Shown: in pieces, positions 1 through 7,877 of the stretch
How positions within the stretch are numbered: position 1 is the stretch's first letter
Layout: every line of letters starts with the position of its first letter
Position numbers and translations under genes: made by a program
The notes under the pieces: generated by a model
Told to the model about the DNA's origin: nothing
Database searches by the model: none
Seen by the model: the letters and a program-made list of their open reading frames with translations, nothing else
NCBI GenBank assembly: GCA_963784995.1
Contig: CAWATZ010000007.1
Span: 372,001-436,000 of the forward strand
Source of the DNA: CAWATZ01 sp963784995
GTDB taxonomy: Bacteria; Planctomycetota; Planctomycetia; Gemmatales; Gemmataceae
Reading direction: 5' to 3'
DNA: 64,000 nt

Positions 1-963
1 GTTGTAGCGCGGATAGCCCCGAGCCGCGTTGACGGCAAAGGGGTAGCCGGTCTGCCACAGCAGGACCGAATCGGCCCCGACCACGTTGCCCTGGACACGC
101 ATCCGCATGGCATACCATCGAGCCGCGTCGTTCAAATCGGTAACCAACTGGAGCAGTGCCTGGACGTTGCAATGCCCCGTTTCGCCACGAGCCAGTCCCA
201 CTCCGAAATAGATTACCCCGCACCGCGCCGCACGCATACGCTGGGCCAGGTCTGCCAGCACCAGGGCAGGGGCGCCGTAGCCCTCGCCGCCAGCAGGGAG
301 AGTGCCCCGGATCATGGCACGCAGAGCGACGAGGACCTCAAAATGGCGCTCCGGTTCAATCGGCAGGAAGAGGTCCGCCCCATCCACGGACTCGGTGCGC
401 TGGGTGTCGGCAACCACGACATATCGGTCCATCCTCCCACCCGGAACCCATCGGCCTCGTGGATAGACCGAGTAGCGTTCCCAGTGGCGCGGGTGGCTGA
501 CGAGGGGATTCGAGCCCCAGAAGATGACCAGGTCGGCACGGTTGCGCACCTCGCCGAGGGTACAGGTCACCTTGCCCACCTCCTGTTGGGCCATCACGGA
601 AGGCGCGTGGCACAGCGAAGCCGTTGTGTCGATGGTGGCGCCGAGCATTTCGGCCAGAGCCACGGCAGCGCACTGCCCCTCGGTGCTGCTGCGGGCCAGA
701 CCATAGATCAGTGGGTGGCGTGCCTGCTGGAGCAGGAGGGCCGCGCGGGCGACGGCCGCCTCCGGCGGGACCGGCTTTCCTTCCACTTCGACGGCTGAAG
801 GCGATGCGGCGTTCTGGCCGAGCAACCAAGGTTCCGCCAACACGCAGGCCCTTTCGGCCCGGACGATCCGTTCCTCCGACACGGTCAGGCGCAGGTCGTC
901 GCAGACGCACCCACAGCCGGTGCAGGCAACATTCTCAATCACCCGGAGCGGCTGAGCAGCCAT
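1..963 (-). CDS. fhcB: Formylmethanofuran dehydrogenase subunit B, C-terminus beyond the window
   Basis: The frame runs open from ATG at 963 to base 1 (321 codons), so the C-terminal part lies off the left edge. The N-terminus has a cysteine cluster, ACTGCGCVCDD (C14, C17, C19, C21), at the place where FwdB/FhcB proteins and related molybdopterin oxidoreductases carry their Fe-S motif. Family-typical stretches follow, such as VIFWGSNPLVSHPRHWERYS and a later ADLFLPIEPERHFE. In planctomycetes and methylotrophs FhcB belongs to the formyltransferase/hydrolase complex that releases formate from formyl-H4MPT or formyl-methanofuran in C1 oxidation; methanogen homologues carry Mo/W-pterin. FhcA, FhcC and FhcD would be expected further left. 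The family call rests on recalled sequence patterns, not a search. Confidence 0.85.
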   Translation of the reverse strand, partial: MAAQPLRVIENVACTGCGCVCDDLRLTVSEERIVRAERACVLAEPWLLGQNAASPSAVEVEGKPVPPEAAVARAALLLQQARHPLIYGLARSSTEGQCAAVALAEMLGATIDTTASLCHAPSVMAQQEVGKVTCTLGEVRNRADLVIFWGSNPLVSHPRHWERYSVYPRGRWVPGGRMDRYVVVADTQRTESVDGADLFLPIEPERHFEVLVALRAMIRGTLPAGGEGYGAPALVLADLAQRMRAARCGVIYFGVGLARGETGHCNVQALLQLVTDLNDAARWYAMRMRVQGNVVGADSVLLWQTGYPFAVNAARGYPRYN

Positions 964-1268
964 GAGCAAGTGTCCTCCTGGAAGATGGCTGGTGCCAGCC
1001 CTGGGCGCGGACGCCGAGCGCTTCCTCTCGAGGATTCTATCCGAGGGTGCGGGCCGTCGCCTACCACTGCCCTTGTCGCACGCAGGAAGGAAGACATCAG
1101 GAGTGGGTAAAAGGTAAGCCACCGCTCAAAGAGGATCACTGGGGTGGGAGACCCGAGCAAGGAGCCAGGGAAGAAGGAGAGACGCATCTGGCAGCAATTG
1201 GTAGAATCTGCTGAGGGTTGCAGGTAGCCCACGGAAGGTTGGCACGACGTTGCCCAGGAAGGAACCGA
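964..1268. other. Intergenic region between divergent fhcB and rhodanese genes
   Basis: About 305 bases without a convincing reading frame. It must hold the promoters of the leftward fhcB gene and the rightward rhodanese gene. I see no clear -35/-10 pair or hairpin. Confidence 0.4.
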
Positions 1269-1634
1269 ATGGCACGCAAACCCAAGATCGTCTGTCGGGA
1301 CACGCTCTCCGTCAGCGTCGATGTTTGCCGAGTCCGGATGCAGACCGGGGAACCCGTTGTTTTTCTCGACGTTCGTCAGGACGAGGATCGGGCTGCAAGT
1401 CCCATCCAGATTGCCGGCTCCCTCCGCATCGTCGGCGACGACCGGGCCTTTCACCCGCCCTGCCATAAACACAACTACATCGTCGTCTATTGTGCCTGAC
1501 TGCACCAGGAAACCAGCACCCGTGTGGTGCGCCAGTTGCGAGAACAAGGCTATTCTTCCGTCTTCGTGCTGCGCGGCGGGTTCGACGCCTGGTTGCGCGC
1601 GGACGGTCTGGCAGAGCCGATTCGGGACGGGTGA
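1269..1634 (+). CDS. Rhodanese-domain protein with in-frame UGA at the catalytic Cys position (candidate selenoprotein)
   Basis: ATG at 1269 follows a good Shine-Dalgarno (AGGAAGGA). The frame shows rhodanese hallmarks: GEPVVFLDVR, then IVVYCA, then TGA at 1497-1499, and continues open for 44 more codons with the standard C-terminal half (TSTRVVRQLREQGYSSVF, then LRGGFDAW) to TGA at 1632. Many relatives read YCACPHEATSARV; aligned without gaps, the TGA falls exactly on the second Cys, the sulfur-carrying catalytic residue (Cys/Sec 77 of 121). Two readings are possible: UGA read as selenocysteine, which would give a full-length enzyme, or a TGC-to-TGA nonsense change or sequencing error. A small hairpin follows the UGA at a distance compatible with a bacterial SECIS. 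The rhodanese family call is firm; the Sec call is inference. Confidence 0.72.
1500..1535 (+). promoter_or_regulatory. Possible bacterial SECIS-like hairpin after the in-frame UGA
   Basis: A perfect 5-bp stem GCACC (1516-1520) / GGTGC (1526-1530) closes a 5-nt loop CGTGT whose second base is G. The loop begins 22 nt after the UGA, and an outer CTG/CAG pairing (1500-1502 / 1533-1535) can extend it. Bacterial SECIS elements lie in the coding region just after UGA, roughly 16-37 nt to the apical loop, with a G in the first loop positions. The fit is suggestive; short GC stems are common by chance in such DNA. Confidence 0.3.
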
Positions 1635-1679
1635 CGACGGGCAACTCTGGCTCTCCAGATGAAACGGAAGGCGGTAAGC

Positions 1680-1731
1680 GTCGTGTGCGTCGGTCAAATC
1701 ACCCTTGGTGTATCAGACCGACGCACACGAC
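1680..1731. terminator. Perfect 16-bp inverted repeat after the rhodanese gene
   Basis: GTCGTGTGCGTCGGTC (1680-1695) and its exact reverse complement (1716-1731) flank a 20-nt spacer, starting 46 nt after the rhodanese stop. No U-run follows, so it is a terminator-like or mRNA-stabilising hairpin, not a canonical intrinsic terminator. Confidence 0.45.
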
Positions 1732-2346
1732 ACTTCGTCCAGCGGGAATCATAAGTCATGGTCTTGCAGATGGCCCGTTTCTCTTACCAACCGGGGATGT
1801 CCAGGAGCTACCGTAGACGTCGGTCGTCAGCTTGACGACCGAACTCGGCTGTACGGGGTGGTCCGAAGGTCGTTCGCCGAGTTGTTCCACCTGCTGGCCG
1901 GAGACCAGTCTCGCGAGAAATACGTTTTGGCCAAGGGTAGTTTCACAGCTGAGTTATCCGCAGTGTGCAGTTTCGACCCATTGAGCGCCAGGAGCGGCAC
2001 AGCGGCCAGGGATTCTGGACCGACTGGAAAGGATCAATCACTTTCATGATGTCGTTGCAATCGGCAAACTGAGCATGCTTTCTCCGTGGCCGGGTTTGCC
2101 GAGACTGCCAGGGTAGAGCCAACGGTAACGGTAATGCCAGAGAGACCGAGCAATCTTCACGTCCTCCAGCGAACGAAGTGTTCAAGCGGGGGCACGCGGC
2201 ATGGGTATCGCTCTTGTCACTGCCATCTCTTGGCAAAGGCGAGAAATGGGCTTCGCCGGACGCCAGACGGGCGGCGTCTCAGGAAGCGAAGGGAGCAGTT
2301 TCAGGAAGACCCAGACTCTTCTCACCTTGAACGAAGAAGGGGCACC
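1732..2346. other. Intergenic region without a supported gene
   Basis: About 600 bases. Open frames here have no recognisable domain, no credible ribosome site and overlap one another on both strands. It should contain the promoter of the DUF1573 gene. Confidence 0.4.
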
Positions 2347-3324
2347 ATGTTGCGTCATTCTCTGGTTGTTGCGGTAACCTGTTGGGCAGTTGCTGTCCCG
2401 GACAATTCGTGGGCACAGGCCCTGGTCGGCGAACGCTCTCACAACTTCGGCACCGTGCCACGCGGGCCAATACTGCGGCACTCCTTTCGCCTGACCAATA
2501 CCACCACTGGTCCGATCCACGTTAGCTCGGTCCGTGTCTCTTGTAGTTGCGTCAGTGCCTCGATTACCCCAGAGGAACTGGCGACAGGTGAGACAGCCAT
2601 CCTTTTCGTCCAGCTGGACACTAGCCGCGTTTCTGGCTTCACCCAGAAGGCGATCTACGTCCAGCTCGATCAACCACAGTGGGAGGAAACGGCGTTCAGC
2701 GTCCAGGCTAACGTCCTCGCGGACGTGACCTTGACCCCTGACTCCCTGGCCTTTGGCCGGATCAAGCGGGGCAGTTCCCGGGAGGCCAGCGTCACAGTTC
2801 AGTTTTTCGGCACTGCCGATTACAAGACACTGCTAGCGAAATGCGACAGCCCATATGTTGAGGTCGGCGTCCGTCAATTACAGCGCGACGTGGGTCCAGT
2901 GGCTTACCAGGTGACCGCACGGCTGCGGCCCGACTTTCCGGCCGGCAACTGGTATGGCACGATCTGGCTCGGGACCGACAATCCGACCCTGCCCCGACTG
3001 CCAATTCCGTTGACCGTGCAGATAGGCTCTGCCCTGAGCGTGAGCCCCAAGACAGCAGTTCTTGGCCAGGTGAAAAGGGGCAGCGAGGCCAAACGCACGG
3101 TTGTCGTCTGTGCCGACCAACCGTTCCGCATTCTGGAAGTGAAGGGGACCGATGCTCAGGTGCTGGTGGAGGAGAGCGTGCCGGCGAGCAAGGCGGTCCA
3201 TGTCCTGACAGTCAAGCTCCAGGCAAGCGGTCCCGGAGTGTTGCACAAAACCTTCCAGATCATCACCGATTTGCCGGAGGACAACCGCATCGACTTCCAG
3301 GCGACTGCCGAGATCATGCCCTGA
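2347..3324 (+). CDS. DUF1573 domain-containing secreted protein
   Basis: 325 aa. ATG at 2347 was chosen over upstream in-frame codons because it begins a signal peptide (MLRHSLVVAVTCWAVAV, cleavage likely near SWAQA) and follows a purine-rich AGAAGGGG. The mature part opens with the DUF1573 signature: SHNFGTVPRGPILRHSFRLT, then a CSC motif (VSCSCVSASITPEEL). Two further beta-rich Ig-like repeats follow, each starting with a similar phrase (LAFGRIKRGS near residue 135; AVLGQVKRGSEAKR near 235). DUF1573 proteins are exported, Ig-like (ASPM/SPD2/Hydin-like) proteins, very numerous in planctomycetes and of unknown function. It stands alone on the plus strand. The intact frame and signal peptide make it a firm gene. 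Confidence 0.85.
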   Translation: MLRHSLVVAVTCWAVAVPDNSWAQALVGERSHNFGTVPRGPILRHSFRLTNTTTGPIHVSSVRVSCSCVSASITPEELATGETAILFVQLDTSRVSGFTQKAIYVQLDQPQWEETAFSVQANVLADVTLTPDSLAFGRIKRGSSREASVTVQFFGTADYKTLLAKCDSPYVEVGVRQLQRDVGPVAYQVTARLRPDFPAGNWYGTIWLGTDNPTLPRLPIPLTVQIGSALSVSPKTAVLGQVKRGSEAKRTVVVCADQPFRILEVKGTDAQVLVEESVPASKAVHVLTVKLQASGPGVLHKTFQIITDLPEDNRIDFQATAEIMP

Positions 3325-3534
3325 GTGTTCTCGGCATTGCCGACAGGCACCTGGGAGCCAGCGCGGGCCGACCAGGAAATCATGATCCCGTATGCCCTGT
3401 AAGGAGCACGGCCGCACCGTGTATCCGGCCCGTGCGCAAGCGGTGCGGGAAGGGCAAAGGCGTAGTGCTGGTCGGCCAGGGTGTACTCGGCATAACCGCT
3501 GTCGAGCTGGTATGACCTCTGCGGCGGCCGGTAC

Positions 3535-4068
3535 TTGAGTGTGCGTGCCACACCAGGGGATCAACAACTGCTCGACCTGGCCGTGCCCCTGACCCGGCAG
3601 ACCCTGGAACAGGGACGCCTTGAGCACCTGCATGCGCTCTTCGATGCCGGAGCCGGCAAGTCGGACGCCGGGGTCAGAGCCTTGTTGGATCTGGCCGGTG
3701 GCCGCGCTGACCTGGACGTGACACTGCGGGCCTGCCGTTACCCCCATCGGCTGCGTGCCTGGAAGGCGTTGGCCAGCGGACTGTTCGTGCCATGTGAGGA
3801 AGAGGGGGCCTATGTCGGCGCCCCGCCCAAGGAGATCCGTTTGGCCGAAACGCAAACGGTGTTGAAGGGAGAGAATCCGGAGCAGGCGGTGCGGACCATC
3901 ATCTGCCGGGAGATCGTGCCTGGGCCCAAGAAGGACCGCTGGCATCCGCTGTTTACGACCAGCCAGGCCGATCCCGAGGATGTGTTGACGATCTTCCGAG
4001 TGCGGCAGAACCACGAACAGGCGTACCGCGTGGGAGTCTATGACGAGTTCCTATCACGTTTTAGCTTG
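3535..4068 (+). pseudogene. Transposase remnant (DDE-type, planctomycete family)
   Basis: The frame contains transposase-like phrases: LFDAGAGKSDAGVRALLDLA and, near its end, FRVRQNHEQAYRVGVYDEFL, close to the HEQ-YR-hDxF block of a transposase family common in planctomycetes. There is no proper start (TTG at 3535 only), the expected N-terminal part is missing, and after about 4068 the translation loses all resemblance. I read it as an internal fragment of a decayed insertion sequence; the exact family is not certain. No terminal inverted repeats are visible around it. Confidence 0.5.
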
Positions 4069-4135
4069 CAACACACAAAGAATGACGTGTTACAGGATGC
4101 CTCCCTGCTCCTGAAGCCACTTCTTTCGATAATGG

Positions 4136-4330
4136 TCATTCCTGCGTCGGCTTTTTCAGGACTTCCATGCGCTCCTTCGCCATTTCGGCCTGGGGAGTGC
4201 CTGGATAGCGTCGGCATATGAGGTCGTAGTAGAACAGCGCTTCCGCTCTGTGACCCTCTTGTCGATAGAACTCCGCGATGTTGAAATCTTTCTCGGCTTG
4301 GTTGGTCCCAACATTGAGGACACTGTGAGC
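4136..4330 (-). pseudogene. C-terminal remnant of a TPR/BamD-like outer-membrane lipoprotein
   Basis: On the minus strand, ending at the stop at 4138-4136, the frame reads KDFNIAEFYRQEGHRAEALF, followed by YYDLICRRYPGTPQAEMAKE and RMEVLKKPTQE. This is the pattern of the last TPR-like helices of BamD/YfiO-type lipoproteins, which planctomycetes encode in many copies. Upstream the frame stays open but has no recognisable sequence and runs into the next, divergent gene with no start codon. It is most likely a truncated gene end. Confidence 0.45.
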
Positions 4331-4490
4331 AGTGGCGAGGTTCGTGCCGGGATGGAGGCCGATCCGAACTGACTCCCTGGCCGTAGCAAGTGGCGACCAA
4401 CCGGGTGTATCGGGCGTTTGCTCACCTCCATCTTCTGTGTAAACTGATGAATAAGGCCGCCCCGATGCTCCATTCGTTGGAAACCCGAAA

Positions 4491-5210
4491 ATGGCCGAGA
4501 AAACGATCCTGGCGACGATGACCGGCGAACACTTCCAGCCGGTCAGGCTTCATTTCAAGGTCTTAAACCGCAACGCTGTGTTGCGAGCCTTCAAGAACCT
4601 CCGCTGCGTGGACCGCGACCCGACCCGGCTGCGCTGGGTATGGCTCTACTACTTCGAGGCCAGAAACCTCCCCTTCAAGCAGTCCTACGCCCAGATCCCC
4701 AGGCAGCACCACCCCCTTGTAATTGGCTCATTCATCCCGCAAAGTGAGGACAGGATGGTCCTCGACCTGCGTTCCTGTGAGCGGGCCACCCTGGCGATTC
4801 CGTTCTTCGACAGGCACATCCCGAGAAGCGTGGCGAGGGTGACCGAGGCCGAGGTCGTCAACCGGCTCTTTTCCGCTGACGAGTCGGGGATCACGCCCGA
4901 CCAGATCTTCGACAGGCAGGAAACCGTTGCCTGCGACCCCGAGGCGTCCGTTCGGGCAGTGGCAGAATTGACCGCCCACGTCCAAGACCCGCAGGAGAAG
5001 TTCCGGATCGCCGCGGAGTACATGGATGCACGGGCGAGGCAACCTCTGCCTGAGATCGAGCGGTTCCCCATCCACTACTACGAGGAAGGTATCCAGACGT
5101 TCACGACGACCTTGACAATCCGCCAGATCATTGCCTTCCAGCACTGGCTGGGCAACACCGGGTACTCGATGTTCGACGTGATTCAGGAAATGGTGAAGAA
5201 GGTGAAGTAG
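4491..5210 (+). CDS. Conserved-looking hypothetical protein, 239 aa
   Basis: An intact ATG-to-TAG frame with coding-like composition, starting MAEKTILATMTGEHFQPVRL. There is no signal peptide and no membrane segment; the protein looks soluble and mixed alpha/beta, with several acidic/basic pairs and a C-terminal helix ending MFDVIQEMVKKVK. The N-terminal half has an aromatic-rich stretch (RLRWVWLYYFEARNLPF) and the C-terminal half a segment FPIHYYEEGIQTFTTTLTIR. I do not recognise the family. It is monocistronic: a remnant on the other strand lies upstream and 365 non-coding bases downstream. Confidence 0.65.
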   Translation: MAEKTILATMTGEHFQPVRLHFKVLNRNAVLRAFKNLRCVDRDPTRLRWVWLYYFEARNLPFKQSYAQIPRQHHPLVIGSFIPQSEDRMVLDLRSCERATLAIPFFDRHIPRSVARVTEAEVVNRLFSADESGITPDQIFDRQETVACDPEASVRAVAELTAHVQDPQEKFRIAAEYMDARARQPLPEIERFPIHYYEEGIQTFTTTLTIRQIIAFQHWLGNTGYSMFDVIQEMVKKVK

Positions 5211-5575
5211 CGCGGCCCGGTTTTCTTGCAGCAGCTTTGGCTGACCGGTTCTACCAACGCTGCATGAGTTCAGCGTTCTCTACCCACATCACGAAGAACG
5301 GCTCGCTTCCGGAAAATGGCGAAGCACGCGGCCAGCAGGTCATTCGCCTCCCGTGAAGGCAAAATGGCTGATTCCGTTGTCCTTTCCCGAGGCGCAACCT
5401 GCGGGTAGCTCGTCGAGGAGGATCGTGCCGTTTCGCCGGGTCGAGGCAACCAATGGGCCGGATTTCCCGCTCGCAGGGTCCGGAATAACCCGCTTGCAGG
5501 GTCTCGGCCTGCGTAGAATGAATGTGCCTACTCGCCCCATCTCGCGCGGCAGGGTGCCGCGATACTGGAGAATCG
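5211..5575. other. Intergenic region with a short direct repeat
   Basis: No supported gene. Two near-identical direct copies of CCCGCTYGCAGGGTC lie at 5466-5480 and 5489-5503, about 75-110 bases before the next start codon. They could be a regulator site for that gene; nothing else supports this. Confidence 0.35.
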
Positions 5576-5854
5576 ATGTCTGCGAAGCAGCAAGAGCAAA
5601 AACCCCTCGAACAGAAGAAGCAGGAAACCGAACTGCGAGAGGCCGTGATTCGTGAAAACGTGCTGGTTACCCTCGGCCGACCGGACGAACTACATCGGGT
5701 ACAGGTCACCCGCGTTGGGAGTACCAATTACCGAGTGAACGTCTTTGTCGGTCCAGACGCCACCTCGTGCAAGGTGGCCCACAGCTACTTCCTGGAGGCT
5801 GATGGGAACGGGAAGATCCTTTCGTCCTCTCCGGCGCTCGCGAGAATGTATTAG
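5576..5854 (+). CDS. Small hypothetical protein, 92 aa
   Basis: ATG at 5576 follows GGAG. The N-terminal third is a charged, Gln/Lys/Glu-rich helix (SAKQQEQKPLEQKKQETEL), followed by a compact beta-rich domain (RVQVTRVGSTNYRVNVFVG) and AHSYFLEADGNGKILSSSPA near the C-terminus. No signal peptide and no known motif. Its stop overlaps by 4 nt the stop of the convergent esterase gene. The function is unknown; the beta-strand pattern looks like a small conserved cytosolic protein. Confidence 0.55.
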   Translation: MSAKQQEQKPLEQKKQETELREAVIRENVLVTLGRPDELHRVQVTRVGSTNYRVNVFVGPDATSCKVAHSYFLEADGNGKILSSSPALARMY

Positions 5855-6801
5855 CAAGTTGCGCAGTTGGGACAATCCGTCGGCGATTTTCCGTGGCTTT
5901 TGCAGGCCGATCCTACAACAGCCATGTGTTTTTTGCGTAGCGGTAACGGCTCAAAGACGTCACGGCCGTCGTAGCAGTGCTGACCATCTTTGCCCCTTTC
6001 AGATTGGTCCCCCAGTTTGGCGGGGCATTCTCCTCCCAGATGGCCTGCGTTGCCGTTGCCAGCGCCGGGTGATCTGCTTCGCCGCTCATGGGATCTCCAG
6101 GTACCGGTTCCAGAGGGGTCAGACATTTGCGCCGGCAAGGTTCTGGCGATCCAGGCCGTCAGCTCGTCAAGCAGCGCCTCGTTGATCTCGTGGCCCATCG
6201 GGTATTCCTGGTAGATCGGGCTGAAGCCTTGCTCTTTGAGGAACTCAGCCACGCTCCTGCCCACATTCACCGGCACCATCGAATCGGCAACCCCGTGCGC
6301 CATAAAGATCGGCAGGGTTCGCTCCACAGGCAGGTCGGCCTGGAGGTCATCCGCCCGGCGCAGCGAGCAACTCAGGACCGCCAGCCCAGCGAACATCTCC
6401 GGCCGGGGCAGGCCGTAGCGCAGGGCAAGGTTCCCGCCCTGGGAAAAGCCCACTAGCAGCGCCTTACCGGGTGGGATGTGAAACTTCGTCAGAACCTCCT
6501 GAACAAAAGCGTCCAGGGCGGCCAGTGCCAGTCGAACGGCCTCGGGCCTCTCCTTGCCTCCACGCTCAAACCAGGCCCGCACCGTGCCTTCAGGGCCATC
6601 GAATCCACCGAGCGGCGCGTTGGGCAGGATGTGCAGGTAGCCGGACGGGTGGACAGCCTTTGCCAGAGGTGCCAGGTCATACATGTCAGCGCCGAAACCG
6701 TGCAACCAGATGAGCAGGGGGTAAGCGGCCCCTTCCTGGTAGCCATCGGGGAAGACGGTGAGGTATTCCAAGGTGGAGCTTTGGTGGACTTCGTGCCTCA
6801 T
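5851..6801 (-). CDS. Phospholipase/carboxylesterase family alpha/beta hydrolase
   Basis: 316 aa from ATG at 6801; upstream in-frame codons have no homology. The catalytic triad is visible: nucleophile Ser in LLVGFSQGGNLAL, Asp in MAHGVADSMVPV, His in YPMGHEINE. The oxyanion region is LLIWLHGFGADMYDL. This is the Abhydrolase_2 (YpfH/EstB-like) family, small cytosolic serine esterases acting on short acyl or lysophospholipid esters. The family normally ends near ELTAWIARTLP (about residue 225). Here about 90 further residues of low-complexity, Arg/Ser/Gly-rich sequence follow, which suggests that the original stop was lost or that a frame error extended the gene. Confidence 0.8.
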   Translation of the reverse strand: MRHEVHQSSTLEYLTVFPDGYQEGAAYPLLIWLHGFGADMYDLAPLAKAVHPSGYLHILPNAPLGGFDGPEGTVRAWFERGGKERPEAVRLALAALDAFVQEVLTKFHIPPGKALLVGFSQGGNLALRYGLPRPEMFAGLAVLSCSLRRADDLQADLPVERTLPIFMAHGVADSMVPVNVGRSVAEFLKEQGFSPIYQEYPMGHEINEALLDELTAWIARTLPAQMSDPSGTGTWRSHERRSRSPGAGNGNAGHLGGECPAKLGDQSERGKDGQHCYDGRDVFEPLPLRKKHMAVVGSACKSHGKSPTDCPNCATC

Positions 6802-7241
6802 CCCTGTCCTCGCTGAAACGAAAAAGGCCAGATCGCCGCAGCTGGGGTGTTGCCCAATCACCCCAACAGCAACAGCGTCCGGCCAGTTGAAAGTTTACAC
6901 TTTCCTCCCTTGCTCGGCAATTCCCTGCCTGCGCTGGTCGATGAACATCCAGTCAGAGTAGGGCCGAACAGATCACTGGCGGGCAGAAACAGTACACGAC
7001 CAGTGCGGGTAGCTGTCCGCCTTGCCTCGGAAGTCTCTGCGTTCGGGGGTTGACGGGAGTGAGTTGGCACGAGACGATCGCCTGACAATGACCCGGATCA
7101 CCCGCTGTGGATCGGAAGCGGCGAGTATCACCAGCCTCCCGCTTTCGGTGTGCAGGAACCAGCAGAGTCCGTTTGAATTATTGCGCAGGCCGTCAGCTTG
7201 ACAAGCCAAAGGAAACGGACACGCCGCCTGCTATATAAGGC
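6802..7241. other. Intergenic region without a supported gene
   Basis: About 440 bases. Several short overlapping frames on both strands lack domains and ribosome sites. It should hold the divergent promoters of the esterase (left) and the XF1762 gene (right). Confidence 0.4.
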
Positions 7242-7676
7242 ATGGAAGCTGTGCCCCTTCACCTGCGAGAAGCCAACGAGTTCGTCGGCAAATTCCACCG
7301 GCATAACCTGCCCGCGACCGGCTGCAAGTTCGCCGTGGGCGCTGCCCTGGACGGGAAGTTGGTTGGTGTGGCGATTGCGGGCAGACCTGTGGCCCGAAGG
7401 CTGGACGACGGCAAGACTCTGGAAGTCCTTCGGGTCTGCACGGACGGAACCCCGAACGCCAACAGCTTCCTGTATGGGCGGGTCAAGCGGATCGCCCTGC
7501 TCATGGGCTACCAAAAAGTCATCACCTACACGTTGGAAGAGGAGTCGGGGGCCTCGTTGCGGGCCGTGGGTGCGCACATCGTGGCCCAGGTCAAGTCGCA
7601 GGAGTGGAGCAGGCCGAGCCGGAGGCGGAAGAGCCAGGAGGTCTACGGGAAGTCGAAGTTGAAGTGGAAGCTTTGA
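7242..7676 (+). CDS. XF1762 family protein (GNAT-fold-like, mobile-element associated)
   Basis: 144 aa. The sequence follows the XF1762 pattern: FVGKFHRHNLPATGCKFAVG, DGKLVGVAIAGRPVARRLDD, TLEVLRVCTDGTPNANSFLY, then a C-terminal SQEWSRPSRRRKS. These proteins are predicted to have an N-acetyltransferase-like fold and occur on phages and genomic islands; no activity is established that I can cite. The gene stands next to a defence island, which fits an accessory location. ATG at 7242 is the natural start. About 200 non-coding bases separate it from the convergent BREX operon end. Confidence 0.75.
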   Translation: MEAVPLHLREANEFVGKFHRHNLPATGCKFAVGAALDGKLVGVAIAGRPVARRLDDGKTLEVLRVCTDGTPNANSFLYGRVKRIALLMGYQKVITYTLEEESGASLRAVGAHIVAQVKSQEWSRPSRRRKSQEVYGKSKLKWKL

Positions 7677-7877
7677 GGAACGAGACGGGAAATTACAAGG
7701 CCCGCGTGGTACAAACCAGGTGGGCTTTGTGCTTCGACGCTCCTGCAAAGGCAAGTAAACGGACCCACTACCAGAAGCCGCCTCTCTGGTCATAACGAGG
7801 CGATAAAGGGCGGTGCCGCCATGTCGCCCAGGCCGAGACGGCGCTGACACCGGCATCCTGGGACCGGCGATCCCCCT

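Noticed and set aside
2086..2346. N-terminal extension of the DUF1573 protein
   Set aside because: The extension lacks coding character and would bury the signal peptide; ATG 2347 has a better ribosome site.
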